Source: Ophiobolus disseminans (lineage: Eukaryota; Ascomycota; Dothideomycetes; Pleosporales; Phaeosphaeriaceae). From it: a stretch of DNA of 64,000 nt. The position numbers and the translations under genes are program-made. How positions within the stretch are numbered: the stretch's first letter is position 1; each line of letters starts with the position of its first letter. The stretch covers positions 1 through 64,000 of the forward strand of contig MU006247.1 in assembly GCA_010093685.1 (NCBI GenBank), written 5' to 3'. The notes under the pieces were generated by a model. That model did not search any database, was not told the origin of the DNA, and saw nothing but the letters and a program-made list of their open reading frames with translations. Positions 32,507 to 43,958 of this stretch are shown piece by piece.

Positions 32507-32796
32507 CGAGGAGCGTGCGGGTGCAGCGGGCGCGGCAGGCGGAGGTGCAGCTACAGGTAGAGTGGTGCTTTGCGCGGGGCAGTGGTGTGTCGCGCGCAGC
32601 GGGCACAGCAGGCAGTCGTAAGTCCCAGCAGAACTCTATCGCAATAGGGTTCACCAAGGAGTGTGCAGGCGCAGCAAGCTAAGGCTCAGCAGGCTGAGGT
32701 GCAGCTACAGGTAGGGTGGTGCTTTGCGCGGCGGGCAGTCGTGTGTTGCGCGCAGCGGGTGCGGCAGGCAGTTGAGAGAATCCCAGCCAAACTCCA
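32507..32796 (+). repeat. Tandem duplication, two ~145 bp units
   Basis: Units begin accgaggagcgtgcgggtgc (32507) and accaaggagtgtgcaggcgc (32652) and align throughout, sharing aggtgcagctacaggta, gtggtgctttgcgcgg and cgcgcagcggg. GC-rich, non-coding. Confidence 0.85.
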
Positions 32797-33599
32797 TTAC
32801 CTGCCACCCACACACCATGCGACACGATACGCTAGAAACCTGGTTGACGGTGTAGCGCAGCGGTAGCAGGATAGATCTTGTCTACCAAGTGTAATGAAAA
32901 GAGGGCATTGTGGGCCGCAGATGTCTTGATGTTCCAGCAGCGCTGTTCTGCAGCATCTTTCGCAGTTTTGATGTTCGCGGCTGGTGCGCACGGATTTTTG
33001 ACCAAAACTTGTCAACTGCGCAGCTGCAACTCTACCGAGGTTCACCCCGTGGCGATCCGCCCCGCGTGGCGACCACCCTGAACACCAAAATTGACACCTC
33101 AATATGAGGCTATTGAGCCACGTACAATAGCTATAACTATGAGATTTTTTAGAGTTGAGTCCTATACGCCTTGATTGATATATATAGCTATAGAAATCGC
33201 ACTGGAGTTCTGATCGCACGCCCGCTGCGCGAGGTTGAGGCTGAAAGAGCCTCATGAGGCTCATGAGACTGCGCACCACCTTGAGGCCTCGCGATAGGCC
33301 TCTTTTTTTGATGAGCCCTAATAGGAGCCTTAAGGCTCCTCCTCTGACCCTTTTGAGCAATTTTTTGAGCTTGTTGAAGTTGTTGTTGAGCCTTACGAGC
33401 TGCTTGTCGTAAGGCTTAATCAGCAGCCTTACTAGCCTTCTCCTCCTGCCTCATTATTTGAGCTGCTGCCCTTGCTGCACGCTTCTGTTGAGCTGCCTGA
33501 AGCTTCTCCTGCTTCTTCAATTCACGTAGGCAAGCTGCCTCAGCTCTCTAGCGTTGTAGTTGCTCTTCTTTAAGCCCTTGTTGGAGCTGGCAATCACGT

Positions 33600-35035
33600 G
33601 CCTCCTTCACCTTCCTTGGAGACCAGAATACAGCCCACCGTGATAGTCCTTGCCTGCCTCTAGAGGGAGAGCCTTGCCTCGCTTTCTACGCTGCCTCTCA
33701 TTAACAAGAGCCTGCATAAGGCCTTGAGCCTCGTGTGTGAGAAGGCTTTTCTGAACTGAGATAGAGTGGAAAGCTCGGCTGAGCTTTTGAGCTTGTGGAT
33801 CACTCCTATCACCTACTGCCTGGCGTAGAAGGCGCTCAGTTTTCCGCCAGTCAGAGGCGCTCAAGGCTGAGGAGTTGCTATCACTTGATTGGCCTGATTG
33901 AGCTGGCTGATTGAATCATTTGAGTATCACCTCTAGGTTAAGAGGTGAGAGGCCAGTTGCCTCAAAGGCCTTAAGTATAGTCTCTTTCTTGAACGAGGCC
34001 TCCCAGGCAGCCATAAACATAGGATAGAAGTCTCTTTTGCTTATAGATGTGAGTCCTTGACACCTCTCCATGAACGCAGCTACCTAGTTTGAGTAGGCTG
34101 ATGAGAATAGCTTGAACATGACAACGTCAAGCGGCTGGAGGGTATGAGTTGAATGAGGAGGATATACTGCAAGGAGGATTCTATTCTGATTGCAGTACTC
34201 GATAAAATCTATTGTGAGATGAGATCTATAGCTATCAAGGATAAGTAATCAATAGCTCTGCCCTGCCTTCTCCTTTGTGGATTGATCAAATACTTGTTTA
34301 AGCTAGGATAGTCCTATCTCATTGTTCGTCCATCCAGAGGGTGAGGAGGATATATACACTTGATCCTCAGGCCTTATAGCCTGCAGCCAGGTGTCCTGTA
34401 TTAAGCCTGAGGTTAATTGATATATCAGCGCAGGCGCAAGAGCCAATCCATCAGCGCATATGCAGGCGAGGAGCGTTATCCACTCCCGATTGTCATCCTG
34501 GATGTGAGCCTTGATATTGCCCTCCTCATATAGCCTCTTACTAAATATCCGCTTTGAGCAAGTGAGGATTCCTAGCATGCAGCCTTTCTTATCCATGTTG
34601 TACATATTGCAAGCCTCAATGTTGTATTTGCTAATTTTTCTGTGTTGGAGGCTAAAATAGAGGGTGTATTTTGATATAGAATCAGCGTGGTAGCGCGCGC
34701 GATCAATTCCAGTTGCCTAGCGTGAGATGAGATTGACCTTGTGTCGCTTGATATATCGATCAACCCAGTTCTTTCCAAGCTCCCTCTTAGCTATATCTGA
34801 GCCAAAGCGTCGTATCATAGCTCGTGTAGGTGGTAGGCCTCTCTNNNNNNNNNNNNNNNNNNNNNNNNNNNNNNNNNNNNNNNNNNNNNNNNNNNNNNNN
34901 NNNNNNNNNNNNNNNNNNNNNNNNNNNNNNNNNNNNNNNATTACAACCATATTGTTGAGCAACCTGCTTGTAGCTAAAAGATTCTCCAGGTTCTAGCGAT
35001 GCTATAGCTGCAAGCGCAGCCTCGATTGGGCTCAT
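33600..35035 (-). pseudogene. Pogo-type transposase pseudogene 1
   Basis: Starts at 35035 with the N-terminal HTH region (ALAAIASLEPGESF...QQYGCN), then the N gap, a CENP-B-type block (RGLPPTRAMIRRFG...NWVDRYIKRH) and the DDE core: NMDKKGCMLG, LDSYRSHLT, and PPHSTHTLQPLDVVMFK. A Lys/Gln-rich tail reaches about 33600 and beyond. In-frame stops include one after LISR (near 34718) and one after EIGLS (near 34303). Homologous over its length with the transposase at 36230. Confidence 0.82.
34845..34939. other. Assembly gap (95 N)
   Basis: A run of N inside the transposase N-terminal region. Confidence 1.
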
Positions 35036-35124
35036 ATTGATAGAGTTATCGCGTGTTGAAAGTTGAGTGTTGCCATGAGGGGGTGGTCGCCACGCGGGGC
35101 GGATCGCCACGGGGTGAACCTCGG

Positions 35125-36121
35125 CATAGCGCTACTATTGATTCTGCTAGAAATTGCGGTGGAGAATTGACAAATAGTGGCTGCAGATTCTGCTAAAGTT
35201 GCATTAGTTTTGGAGCAATATTGAGCAATGGTTTTGACTTTGAGTGAGCAAAGGTTCCAACTCAACTGTCCGTGCAGGCACTAAATCTTTTGGTGAGAAA
35301 GCAAAGGTTTGCAGTCGGAACCTTTGTAGAATACATGTTAGGCTGAAAGGCCTAACAGATATGCAGGCAGTACGTGTGGGTGCCCAGTCTGGACTTTGTG
35401 GTCGCTCAGCCCCCTCAGCACTCGCATGGAATGTATTTTTGCTTCATTGCTTTGAGTATTCGTGGGGAACACTTACACTCAGAATCTCGGAGAAGTATGG
35501 GGGTTGATTATATGACCCATGTACGCGGAGAAGCTTTACCGGGATGGAAAAGTGGTGGTTGATAAACTCAGGCGGTGTGCGTTTGCGAATATTTTCTGCC
35601 AAAATTTCACGGCTAGAGCAGACAGTCGTACCAGCAAGACGCACATGTATTAGCATCGACCCAAAGACTCAGTCGGCACATGTTGCAGATCAGATAAGAG
35701 ATCGTAACGAGGTAGACCGATGGGTATTGTGGCGCTGGAAGTGCCCTCTTGCGGAACGCCGAGGTCGAGATGCCGCTCGACGTCGCCCCTTCAGTGCACG
35801 GGAATATTGGTGGCACATTAAACAGAGCTGGAAAAAAATTAATTGCTTTGTCAAAGGTCAAGCTCTATCACGCACAGAAGACTTATGCCGGGGCCGTGTT
35901 ATCAAAGGCATATTCGCGGGGCCAAACATCCTCAGAATCAAGGCTACCAATGAGCGTCGGGGTTGCCACCATAACCTTGCAAGTGTGGGTAGCACACAGA
36001 GAACAGTTTCAATATCGCTTTTGATGTAGCGAAAAGATAGGTTAACGGAGGTTCGATAAGGAAAGGTGTTGGTGACAGCGGAGGTTACTAATCTATCTTA
36101 AGTGATACAACGGCAAGGTTA
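35125..36121. other. About 1 kb between two pogo elements, possible gene remnant
   Basis: Minus-strand segments look partly protein-like: VMVATPTLIGSLDSEDVWP near 35940-35985, NVPPIFPCTEGATSSGIS near 35760-35820 and RKRTPPEFINHHFSIPVK near 35540-35590. A plausible small intron with a ttttttccag acceptor lies between the first two. Frames do not join cleanly and no family is recognised. Confidence 0.3.
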
Positions 36122-38257
36122 CCGTGGGATCCGAGGCAACGCCCGGTGCGGGGCAACGCCCGCAGGGAAACTCAACCCCTGTATTCACCCCAAACTTCAA
36201 TCACCCACCACACCACCAATATTTGAGCAATGGAGGAGGCACTGGCAGCAATTGAAAGCCTGGATAAAGGCAAAAAAAATTTGTACCAACAAATTGCTGA
36301 CACATATGGTGTGAACAGATCTACACTGTCCAGAAGACATAGAGGTGTTCAAGGCACAAGAGAAGAGGCTGCAGCCACCATGCAACTACTCAGTGTCCAC
36401 CAAGAGAGGGAGCTGGTGAAGTATCTCAATGGGCTGACCTTGAGAGGCCTTCCACCTACCAGAGAGATGATGCAGAACTTTGCATGTGGGGTGGCCAAAA
36501 AGGATGTAGGAGAAGGGTGGGTTGGGAGGTTTGTGGAGCGCCACAGTGAATCTCTCATCCTCAAATGGACTGCTGGAATGGACCACAATGGCCACAAAGC
36601 TGATTCAGTGAAGAAGTACAACCTATACTTTGATCTTCTGGAGGCTAAGATCACTGAGTATTCAATTCTCCCTGAGAATTCATACAATATGGATGAAAAG
36701 GGCTTCATGATTGGAAAGATTAGGAAAAGCAAGAGGATCTTCAGCAGAGCTTTGTGGGAGAGTGGGCAAGTGAAAGAGGCTATTCAAGATGGGAGTAGAG
36801 AGTGGATATCCACTATAGCCTGTATTGGAGCTGATGGAACTGTTCTCCCACCTGGTGTCATATTTGAAGGACTTCACGGTAATATCAGAGATACCTGGGT
36901 AGCTGAGATACCTGAGGAACCACCTATCTTTGGTACCTCATCACCTACTGGATGGAGTAACGACCAAATTGGACTTGCCTGGCTTACTCAGATCTTTCAA
37001 CGCTATACTAAGGAGAAAGCAGGGAGGTGTTGGAGGCTCCTCCTTCTGGATGGCTATGGATCTCATATCACAAGAGGTTTCCTCTCATTCTGTGATATGA
37101 ATAGGATTATAGTGATGATCTTTCCACCTCATGCAACTCACAGCCTTCAGCCTTTAGATGTGGTCATGTTCAAGTCGCTCTCATCCAAGTACTCCTAAGC
37201 TCTCACCACCTTCACCCACAAGTCCTTAGGCCTCCTCCTAGTCAAGAAGGGTGACTTCATCCCGTTGTTTCAGACTGCCTGGCTCTCCTCCTTCAAGAAA
37301 GACCTCATCCTCAAGGCTTTCAAGGCTACTGGAGTGTGGCCAAGAAACAGAGAGGCTGTACTCAAAAAATTCAAACAACAACACCCTGCCAATTCAAAGA
37401 CCTCCAACTTCACCTCACTTGAGGACGCTGATTAGAGGAAGCTTAGAGAGGTGGTACAAGAGGTAGTGAAAGCTGGGGCTGAAAGAGAGGCTAATCAAGT
37501 CACTCAAGCCCTTCACTCATACCAGGTCCAAAACCAGTTGTTACTCCATGAGAACAAGGGCTTGAGAGAATCTTTAAGTACAAAAAAGAAGCGCAAGAAC
37601 CATGGCAGGAAGCTTGATCTGCAGAAGGAGGGTGAATACTATGGAGGTGCAGAGTGGTGGTCTCCAAGGAGCTTCAAGAGAGCCAGTGAAAGACAGGCTC
37701 AAAAGGAACAGGATGAATTGGAGGAAAACCTCTAAAAGGCAGAGAGGAAGCAAATCAAGGCTTCTAATGCACTCCTCAAGAAGAGGCTTCAAGAAGAGAA
37801 GCGTGTTAAGAGAGAGAGGCTGAAAGAGGAGAGGGAGAAGGAGAAGGAAAGGAAGGCTCAGAAACAGGCCCAAAAGAAACAACAAAAAGAGATGAAAAAA
37901 CAAGCTGCAGATGCCTGGAAATTTGCGCGTCAACCCTAAAAGGCTCAATTCACAGGCTCAAAGAAACAGGGCCTAAAAAGGAAGGTTGTAGAGGAGTGCA
38001 CTGAAGGTGGTGGTGGTGGTGGTGGTAGTGAATTATCCCAAGCACCCCCACCTAAAAAGACCAGGTCAGGGCGCAGCATCACTATTCCAAGTAAACTTAG
38101 ATTGTAGAAATTGACCGCATTGCCTTGTTTGACTATTCCATTCACTCTCAGGTAATTGCAGCATGTGGTGGTGGTGAATCAATTCACTTAAGTTGGTGGG
38201 CAGGTTTTGGTGTTCACGGGCATTGCCCCAAAACGGGCGTTGCCTCGAACCCCATGG
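36122..38257 (+). mobile_element. Pogo/Fot1-like DNA transposon 2, nearly intact
   Basis: 2136 bp, flanked by TA (36120-36121 and 38258-38259). Terminal inverted repeats begin CCGTGGGATCCGAGG (left) and CCATGGGGTTCGAGG (right) and continue with GGCAACGCCCG. Each has a second GGCAACGCCCG-like word 17 bp further in. One transposase frame fills the element. The right end lies 56 bp beyond the stop codon of the FAD-oxidase gene. Confidence 0.9.
36230..38105 (+). pseudogene. Pogo-type transposase, four premature stops
   Basis: ATG at 36230; open to 37198 (322 aa), then continuing in the same frame past TAA (37196-37198), TAG (37433-37435), TAA (37733-37735) and TAA (near 37937) to about 38105. 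Domains: a psq/CENP-B-like HTH (residues 1-60), a second HTH (TREMMQNF...GWVGRFVERH, about 85-115), then the DDE core with NMDEKGFMIG (about 160), LLLDGYGSHIT (about 275) and PPHATHSLQPLDVVMFK (about 305). The C-terminal part is a long Lys/Gln/Glu-rich coiled region. Each stop fits a single C-to-T change at CpA. No frameshift was found, so decay is recent. Confidence 0.85.
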
Positions 38258-38313
38258 TATTCGCTTCGACTTTCCCGAGGACGTGGGTACGGCAACCTAC
38301 TCTCCAATGAGCT

Positions 38314-40360
38314 TCAAGCCGAGTCCACCCTACAGAGACGACCCTGCTGTGTCGGTAATCCGTTCGTACCCTCGACAAACCACTCATCGCTTCCCACAGC
38401 CATGACTGCATAGAACAGCCCCCATGGATCCCTTTCTCTCTTGATTTTGAGCAACCTATCGTAATTTCTGCCGTATAAGCTGTCCTTAAAGTTCGGTTCC
38501 TCCACATCAACCTCGTTCATGTACGCGCCACTACCAGGGCTGGCATCCCTCCATTTCTGGATGAACGAATCATGCCGCGCATGTGAAGTCTTCCACTGTT
38601 CGTCGGTCGCTTCTGGGCCATAGGATAAGGTGTCAAAGCCCGTGGCGTGCATAGCCGCGTTGCGAAGAGCCGGATTGACGGCGGAGTTTGAGCCTGGATA
38701 GCCTGCGGTCTCGTAGGTGGGCGTAAAGTCAACGGAGTGGAAACTGTACCCGCCATCTTCGACGAAGCTGCGGATACCATTCATTGTAGCGCGAAACTCC
38801 TCGGATTCGGGGTCTTCAAAATTGGAGCGTGGGAATAGGCGTGAGCCAAAGCGACCTGCACCTGCGCCGCCGTTCGGACCGCCTGGAAGGGTGCCGAATG
38901 CAGCGTAAGTCTGCCAGAAGCGAGGCTCGGGGTTAGCAAGGGGCACTCCCGCGTCGCTCAAGTCCTTGATGAGTGGCGCCAAGAGAGCTTTCATCTCCGA
39001 GATCGAGACGCCAGGCTTGGTAATTTCACTCGTGAGGGTGAACGAGCGCCGTGGTTGAAAGGTACTCGAGGCCGCCGTGCTAATGTAGTTCGACATGATT
39101 CCTTTGGCGTTCTGGATACGGAGATTATGGGAGAAGTATATGTCGACGCCTTTCCAAAAGGTCGTGTTGTCGGCAACCTGGACTGTGGTACTGGAGTTCC
39201 CGAAGACTGGGCCCGTTTGGAACGAGAAATTCGATCGAGCGATGGTGGTCGGTGAGTATGCTTTGACGATTGCAGATGTCACAATGCCAAAGTTGCCTGG
39301 CGCATAGTCAGAGACGTACCGCATGGGATGAAGCGATACTTACTCGGACCACCGCCACGAATTGCCCAAAATAGGTCAGCGTTGGTTTCAGGATCAGCGT
39401 GCACGAACTTGCCATCGGCGGTGACAATCTCGAGAGCAAGTACTTGATCTGCCATAAGACCGTATTTTGACGTGACGTACGAGAAGCCGCCGCCCTGCAT
39501 GAACCCTCCGTACGCTCCCACTGTCGAAGATCCTGGTGCTAATAGAGTGATATTGGCCTTTCCCATGTTGGCGTAGACCTCGTGTTGCTCGAGTGCTGCG
39601 CCGACCCTCGCTGCTTGTCCCTCGTACTTCGCTATCTTGACCGACGGGAGGTATTCGAACGCTTTGAAAGGGTGGACCCAGACTTGAAGTGCGCCGCCAC
39701 CGGTACCTCGACCGACGAAGTCATGTCCAGTGTTTCTGGGATCGTTAGCGAAGCAAATAATGCAACTAAGCAATCTTACTTGATGGTCAAGCGAATGTGG
39801 TTATTCCTGGCGAAATTCACCGCAAGTTGTACGTCTCGGACGGTTGACGCAGCTACAACATATGCCGGATATGACGCGATCTTACACTGGGACAGCGGAA
39901 GGGTCAGGTTGGCGGCTGGGACTGGGCATGGGTTGTGAAGCTGCCATGGATTGAAAGGTACTAATGGATCTTCCTTCCTACAATCATGATCAGAGATGTC
40001 AACAGAAGTAAATGACGGAGCTTACGCAAAGAGGGCGTTATTTGCCACACTTTTAGCCACAGTGCATCGGGCTTTGTCTTTGAACTCGCCATTGTAGCAA
40101 GCTGCAGCCGGAGGAATGCCCTTGATCAAAGCACCTCCTAAGCTCGCGTTGAACGCACTCCATCTTTCAGCTGATGGCCAGCCTTCAAAGCCCGGAAAGC
40201 TTTTACATGATGGCTTCTGGGGGTTCGTGCCATTGCCGAAGAATATGTCGGAGTTATTTCCAATCTCCGAATGCTGCAGCTGGATGCTCTCGTAAGGGAA
40301 GTTGATCGCCATTGCGGCGCGTGCAGCCAACAAGAAAACGAGAAGAGAAGAGGAACCCAT
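38314..40360 (-). CDS. Secreted FAD-linked oxidoreductase (BBE type)
   Basis: Model: complement(join(38314..39296,39344..39735,39780..39977,40026..40360)), 635 aa. All three introns are short (47, 44 and 48 bp) with clear donors (gtaagt, gtaaga, gtaagc), and the joins keep frame. The first 18 residues (GSSSLLVFLLAARAAMA) form a signal peptide. The FAD-binding PCMH domain follows: NTGHD, in which the His is the usual covalent FAD site, then GRGTGGGALQVW and AIRGGGPSNFGIVTS. The C terminus carries the berberine-bridge BBE motif (NYDRLLKIKRERDP). Such enzymes oxidise secondary metabolites or carbohydrates; the substrate cannot be told. It is transcribed away from an O-methyltransferase gene across a 1.3 kb spacer. 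A pogo element ends 56 bp past its stop codon. Confidence 0.92.
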
Positions 40361-41679
40361 GGTCAGTGGACTGTCCACGACTTTTTTGATCGTAGAAAGA
40401 CGTTGAAGAGACTCCACAAGTGCTTCTGCAGCACTGTAGGCACCAGCGACATCTTTTATGTAACTACGTGGACCGCCGTCCAGGCACTGCATGAAGGCTG
40501 ACACCCAGGACAGATGAAAAGTTGGATCCCGAGTAAAATTTGATCGCCATCGTCTACGAACTGATACGGATACGGTCGCGCGTAATATACACCATCGCCA
40601 TTCCAAAAGTGTAAATTTGGTATCGTGGCGGTCCAGAAGAGCAGTATCCCGGGTGCATGGTATGCAAAGGGCATTTATCCAAAGAGAAAATCCTCCTCTT
40701 GGGTTACATGATGCTGCGCGATTGGCGTCTTCGAGCCACCGATATCCAGTAGCAATTCTGAAAACCCAGGGACCGCTCGACGATGCACGCGGCGCGACTA
40801 GAGATCCTAGGCATGCAATATCGATCTGTGGAATAGCTTGCCTCAAAGATCAGCCCGGTCAGCTTCACGGACGTCTTATTCACGAAGTCGAAATTGACGT
40901 TGTGGGGCTGCGATGGAAAGATGGTGTTGTGGGGTTGTGCGTACCACCCACAACATAAGCATGTCAGATCACTGATGGGTTGCACAGGCTGAAAGGGTGG
41001 GAGATTATTTCGTGCATGCTCCTTCCCATCCCGTGCAGACGGATCCAGATATGCGTCTGGACAAAGCAACGCGACGCAAGCACTCAAATTCGGCGCATCT
41101 GCTAATACGAAGCTGTATCAAGCAGAGGCATGTTGAAAGTAAAAGGCAGACGGAGAGAGAAAGGCGCGGACGAGAGTTCCCGACGCGACAAAGCGCGCTA
41201 AGAAATGCCACCTGGCTGGAGCGCGCGGAAGAAGAATACCCAGGGCTGATGATACCGACAAAGACGAAGAGGCGGCAACATCATAGCAAACATGGTGAAA
41301 AATGTCGCACGTGTCTCAAGGTTCTTGTGAAGACGAAGGTCGGATGTAAAGATTTCGGCCTTCCAGCGGCAAACTCGGTCTTTTCCGGCCTTGTCGGTGC
41401 TTGCTACAAAACCTCACCTATCTTCCCTCAACTCTTTCGCGCTTCTCGGCTGCAAACGATATCGTCGGAGAAAAACCAAGAGTCTTCGCCGAAGTTATGG
41501 AAAATATCGGAGATAGAGACCAGGCTACAGCACGGTGTGTTGCCATGGAATATCCACGGAATACCCGTGGAAAGCTATAAGAGATGCTGGAGCTGCAATG
41601 ATGACCTCAAGCACTCAACTATCATCACGTTTACAAGCAAATACCTCGATACTCGGACTAGTGCCTTCTCATCACCAAC
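40361..41679. promoter_or_regulatory. Shared intergenic region of the oxidase and methyltransferase genes
   Basis: About 1.3 kb between divergent start codons. A 261-codon plus ORF (40997-41782) overlaps it and the methyltransferase exon in another frame. It has no domain, is rich in Arg/Ser, and is judged spurious. A gctataagag box lies near 41573, about 105 bp before the methyltransferase ATG. Confidence 0.45.
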
Positions 41680-42880
41680 ATGGAAGCTCCCATGGACCAA
41701 ATCCGTGACCTGTACGCCAAAGCGAACGCCTCTGAGCGACATGGGATGCAAGAGCAACTCCGCGACCTTCAGACAGATTTAGATACCGACTGGGAAGTGC
41801 TCTTTGGACTTGCTATGGGCGTAAGTTTATCAGCACAATAGTGCCGATCCCTTTGCTAACAATCGGCAGCCTCTGCGCTGGTCCCTCATCCAAATCGGTC
41901 TTGACCTCAACATCTTCACGACACTCGCTTCATCCTCCAGCCCGGGGACCCACCAAGACTTCGTCGCAAAGACCACTGCTTCCCCCAATTTACTCCAACA
42001 CTTGTTGCGCTCCATGGCATCGTTCGGCCTGATCCAGGAAACAGCCAAGGACACCTTCCAAGCAAACCGCATCACCAAAACCTTTGCTGGCCCGCACATC
42101 TCCGGCGCAGCGCCGCATATATCGGAGGTTCACGTCCCAGTCGCCCAAGTGCTTCCAAAGTACCTGAAAGAACACAGCTACCAGGACATGACCGATCTCA
42201 AGGATCTGCCGTTCCACAAGGCGCTTGGTACCGACCTCACGCCATTCGAGTTCTTGAAGAAAGATCCGGTGCAGATGAAGGCGCTTGGACATGTCATGGT
42301 GCTGGATGCTGTGCAGAGCTGGGTCAGTTCCTATCCCGTGGAGAAAGAGCTTGGAGCCTTCAAACCCGCGAGCGACTCGGCGGTCCTAGTTGATATCGGT
42401 GGAGGATTCGGTCAGCACTCGATCACCTTCAAAGAGAAGTACCCCCAGCTTCCAGGACGCGTCGTAGTGCAGGATCTACCTTCGACACTCATGCATCTCC
42501 CCGCCACGAAGCCCGAAGGCATCGAGTTTGAGGAGTACGACTTCTTTACGCCGCAGACCTTCCGTGGCGCAAAGTTTTACTACCTGCGTCATATTATGCA
42601 CGACTGGCCTGACGTGGACTGCATTCGCATTCTGCAGAACATCATCCCGGCGATGAGTCCTGATTCGCTCATTCTGATCGATGAGGTGGTGCTGCCCGAT
42701 ACGAAAGTCCCGTGGCAGGTTTCTGCGATGGTGTTGTCGATGATGGCGTGCCTCGGTGGTACCGAGAGGAGCAAAGCAGACTGGGAGAAGTTGCTGGATA
42801 AGGCAGGATTGAAGATAGCGCATGTGCATCAGTATGATGATGTGAAGTTTCACGGTATCGTCACAGCGGTACTGAAGTAG
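41680..42880 (+). CDS. SAM-dependent O-methyltransferase (COMT/OmtA-like)
   Basis: Model: join(41680..41820,41870..42880), 383 aa. The 49 bp intron has a gtaagt donor and gctaac branch. The N-terminal part (WSLIQIGLDLNIF, then LLQHLLRSMASFGLI) is the winged-helix dimerisation domain. The catalytic domain has the SAM motif LVDIGGGFGQH (about residue 220), VVVQDLP, EYDFF, the catalytic His region LRHIMHDWPD (about 280), and DEVVLPD. This is the class-II plant/fungal O-methyltransferase fold used in polyketide pathways. Length and motifs are complete. The neighbouring divergent FAD oxidase suggests a shared pathway, but no polyketide or peptide synthase is in the window. Confidence 0.92.
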
Positions 42881-43086
42881 TTTATTAGATGCTTGTGCAT
42901 TCGTGACGGGTTTGTAAAATACCAGCCGATCTCCATTCCTGCCATCACGACCCTTCTGACAACTCACCCAGATGACACTAGAGAGTACACACGTGTTCTT
43001 CCGTCTTCTGCGTTAGCCATGCGTGGCCATATACGAAGAAGTTGTCTGAACCCGGTGTTGTGATAGGTCAGGATGGCAGCCACTCG
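42881..43086. other. Spacer between convergent genes
   Basis: Short 3' flanks of the methyltransferase and the F-box-like gene; nothing else seen. Confidence 0.4.
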
Positions 43087-43958
43087 TCAATCCAGGTTTC
43101 GCGACTCATGACCGATAAGACCCTTAAAATCCCTATAGTCATCGAAGGTTTCCCACCGAAAGGGAAAAGTATCGCGATGAAGTAAATCGGTACCCTCTTC
43201 CCCTGCCACGACCATGCCCACTTCGTTACATTTAATCCTCGTAGTATACAGGAACGTTGTATAGTGAAAAATTTGTTGATACTTGGTGTGGTAGGTCAAG
43301 CGTGTAATGGGCATGGACGTTGGGTTGTTGGTATCGGTACTACTCGGTACGATGCTCAGTATGTTGACGATGCAGTTCTTCTTTGTCGGTAGTGGACGTG
43401 CCAGATCTAGAGCTCGAGCAGCTTGTTGCAAAAAGCAGTTTTCGGCTGTGTGAACATCGAGATAGTTGCCGTTCTTCAATTGATACTTCCCTATTTCGAG
43501 CCTTCTCCGGCTTCTCTTGGCCAACAGACTCGATAAGTGTTTCTGCAAATATAAGGTCATCGTCGAAGAGTGCAGCTTGGGCTCTATCTTACGTTGACAG
43601 TGTCGTATTGAAGTCCCAACATCTCCAGAATCTCAACGAGCTCTTCCTGCGATGCTGAGTTGTCGATGATTTTGGGAGTATGTCCAAGAATAAACTTTCG
43701 GATCAGCCTTCGAATGATGCTGGAGGCTTCGGCCCGAATTTTCTTGCAAGTGGCGAGGATAGACGTGGGCACATGCCGTGTGATAAGAATGAGCTTGCAG
43801 TTCCGAGGGCTAGGCACTGAACTTGAGGATCTCCCGGTGTAGATGTGTTTCACTGATCTGGGTAGGCGCTCGTACACCATAAGTCTCAGCCTGGTAGGTA
43901 ACTCCATGAATCGGAACGGCTGAGAGCGTGGTAGCGACAGTGGTATCGATGTCGCCAT
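43087..43958 (-). CDS. Hypothetical protein with F-box/2EXR-like N terminus
   Basis: Model: complement(join(43087..43542,43593..43958)), 273 aa, with a 50 bp intron (donor gtaaga, acceptor tttgcag). The start is ATG 43958 (MATSIPLSL); the frame is open further up but without an ATG. Near residue 17 the motif FRFMELPTRLRLMVYERLP resembles the F-box-like helix of fungal hypothetical proteins that begin 'LP.ELR..IY'. The later part (KKIRAEAS, TEN-type hydrophilic stretch) has the common form of this poorly studied group. No function can be given. Confidence 0.7.

Larger units (their letters stand above)
33035..35124 (-). mobile_element. Pogo/Fot1-like DNA transposon 1, degenerate
   Basis: 2090 bp, bounded by long terminal inverted repeats that start CCGAGGTTCACCCCGTGGCG on both ends (33035 onward and up to 35124). 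Each terminal repeat holds two GTGGCGA words spaced 17 bp apart. The left end abuts a TA (33033-33034); on the right a TA lies two bases out. A minus-strand transposase relic starts at ATG 35035. The element includes a 95-N gap (34845-34939). Confidence 0.88.

Noticed and set aside
32845..32890. tRNA-like A box (tagcgcagcgg) suggesting a tRNA gene or SINE head
   Set aside because: No B box at the right spacing and no cloverleaf could be drawn.
40997..41782. 261-codon plus-strand ORF overlapping the methyltransferase first exon
   Set aside because: It overlaps the well-supported exon in another frame, has no domain, and is Arg/Ser-rich as expected of a chance frame.
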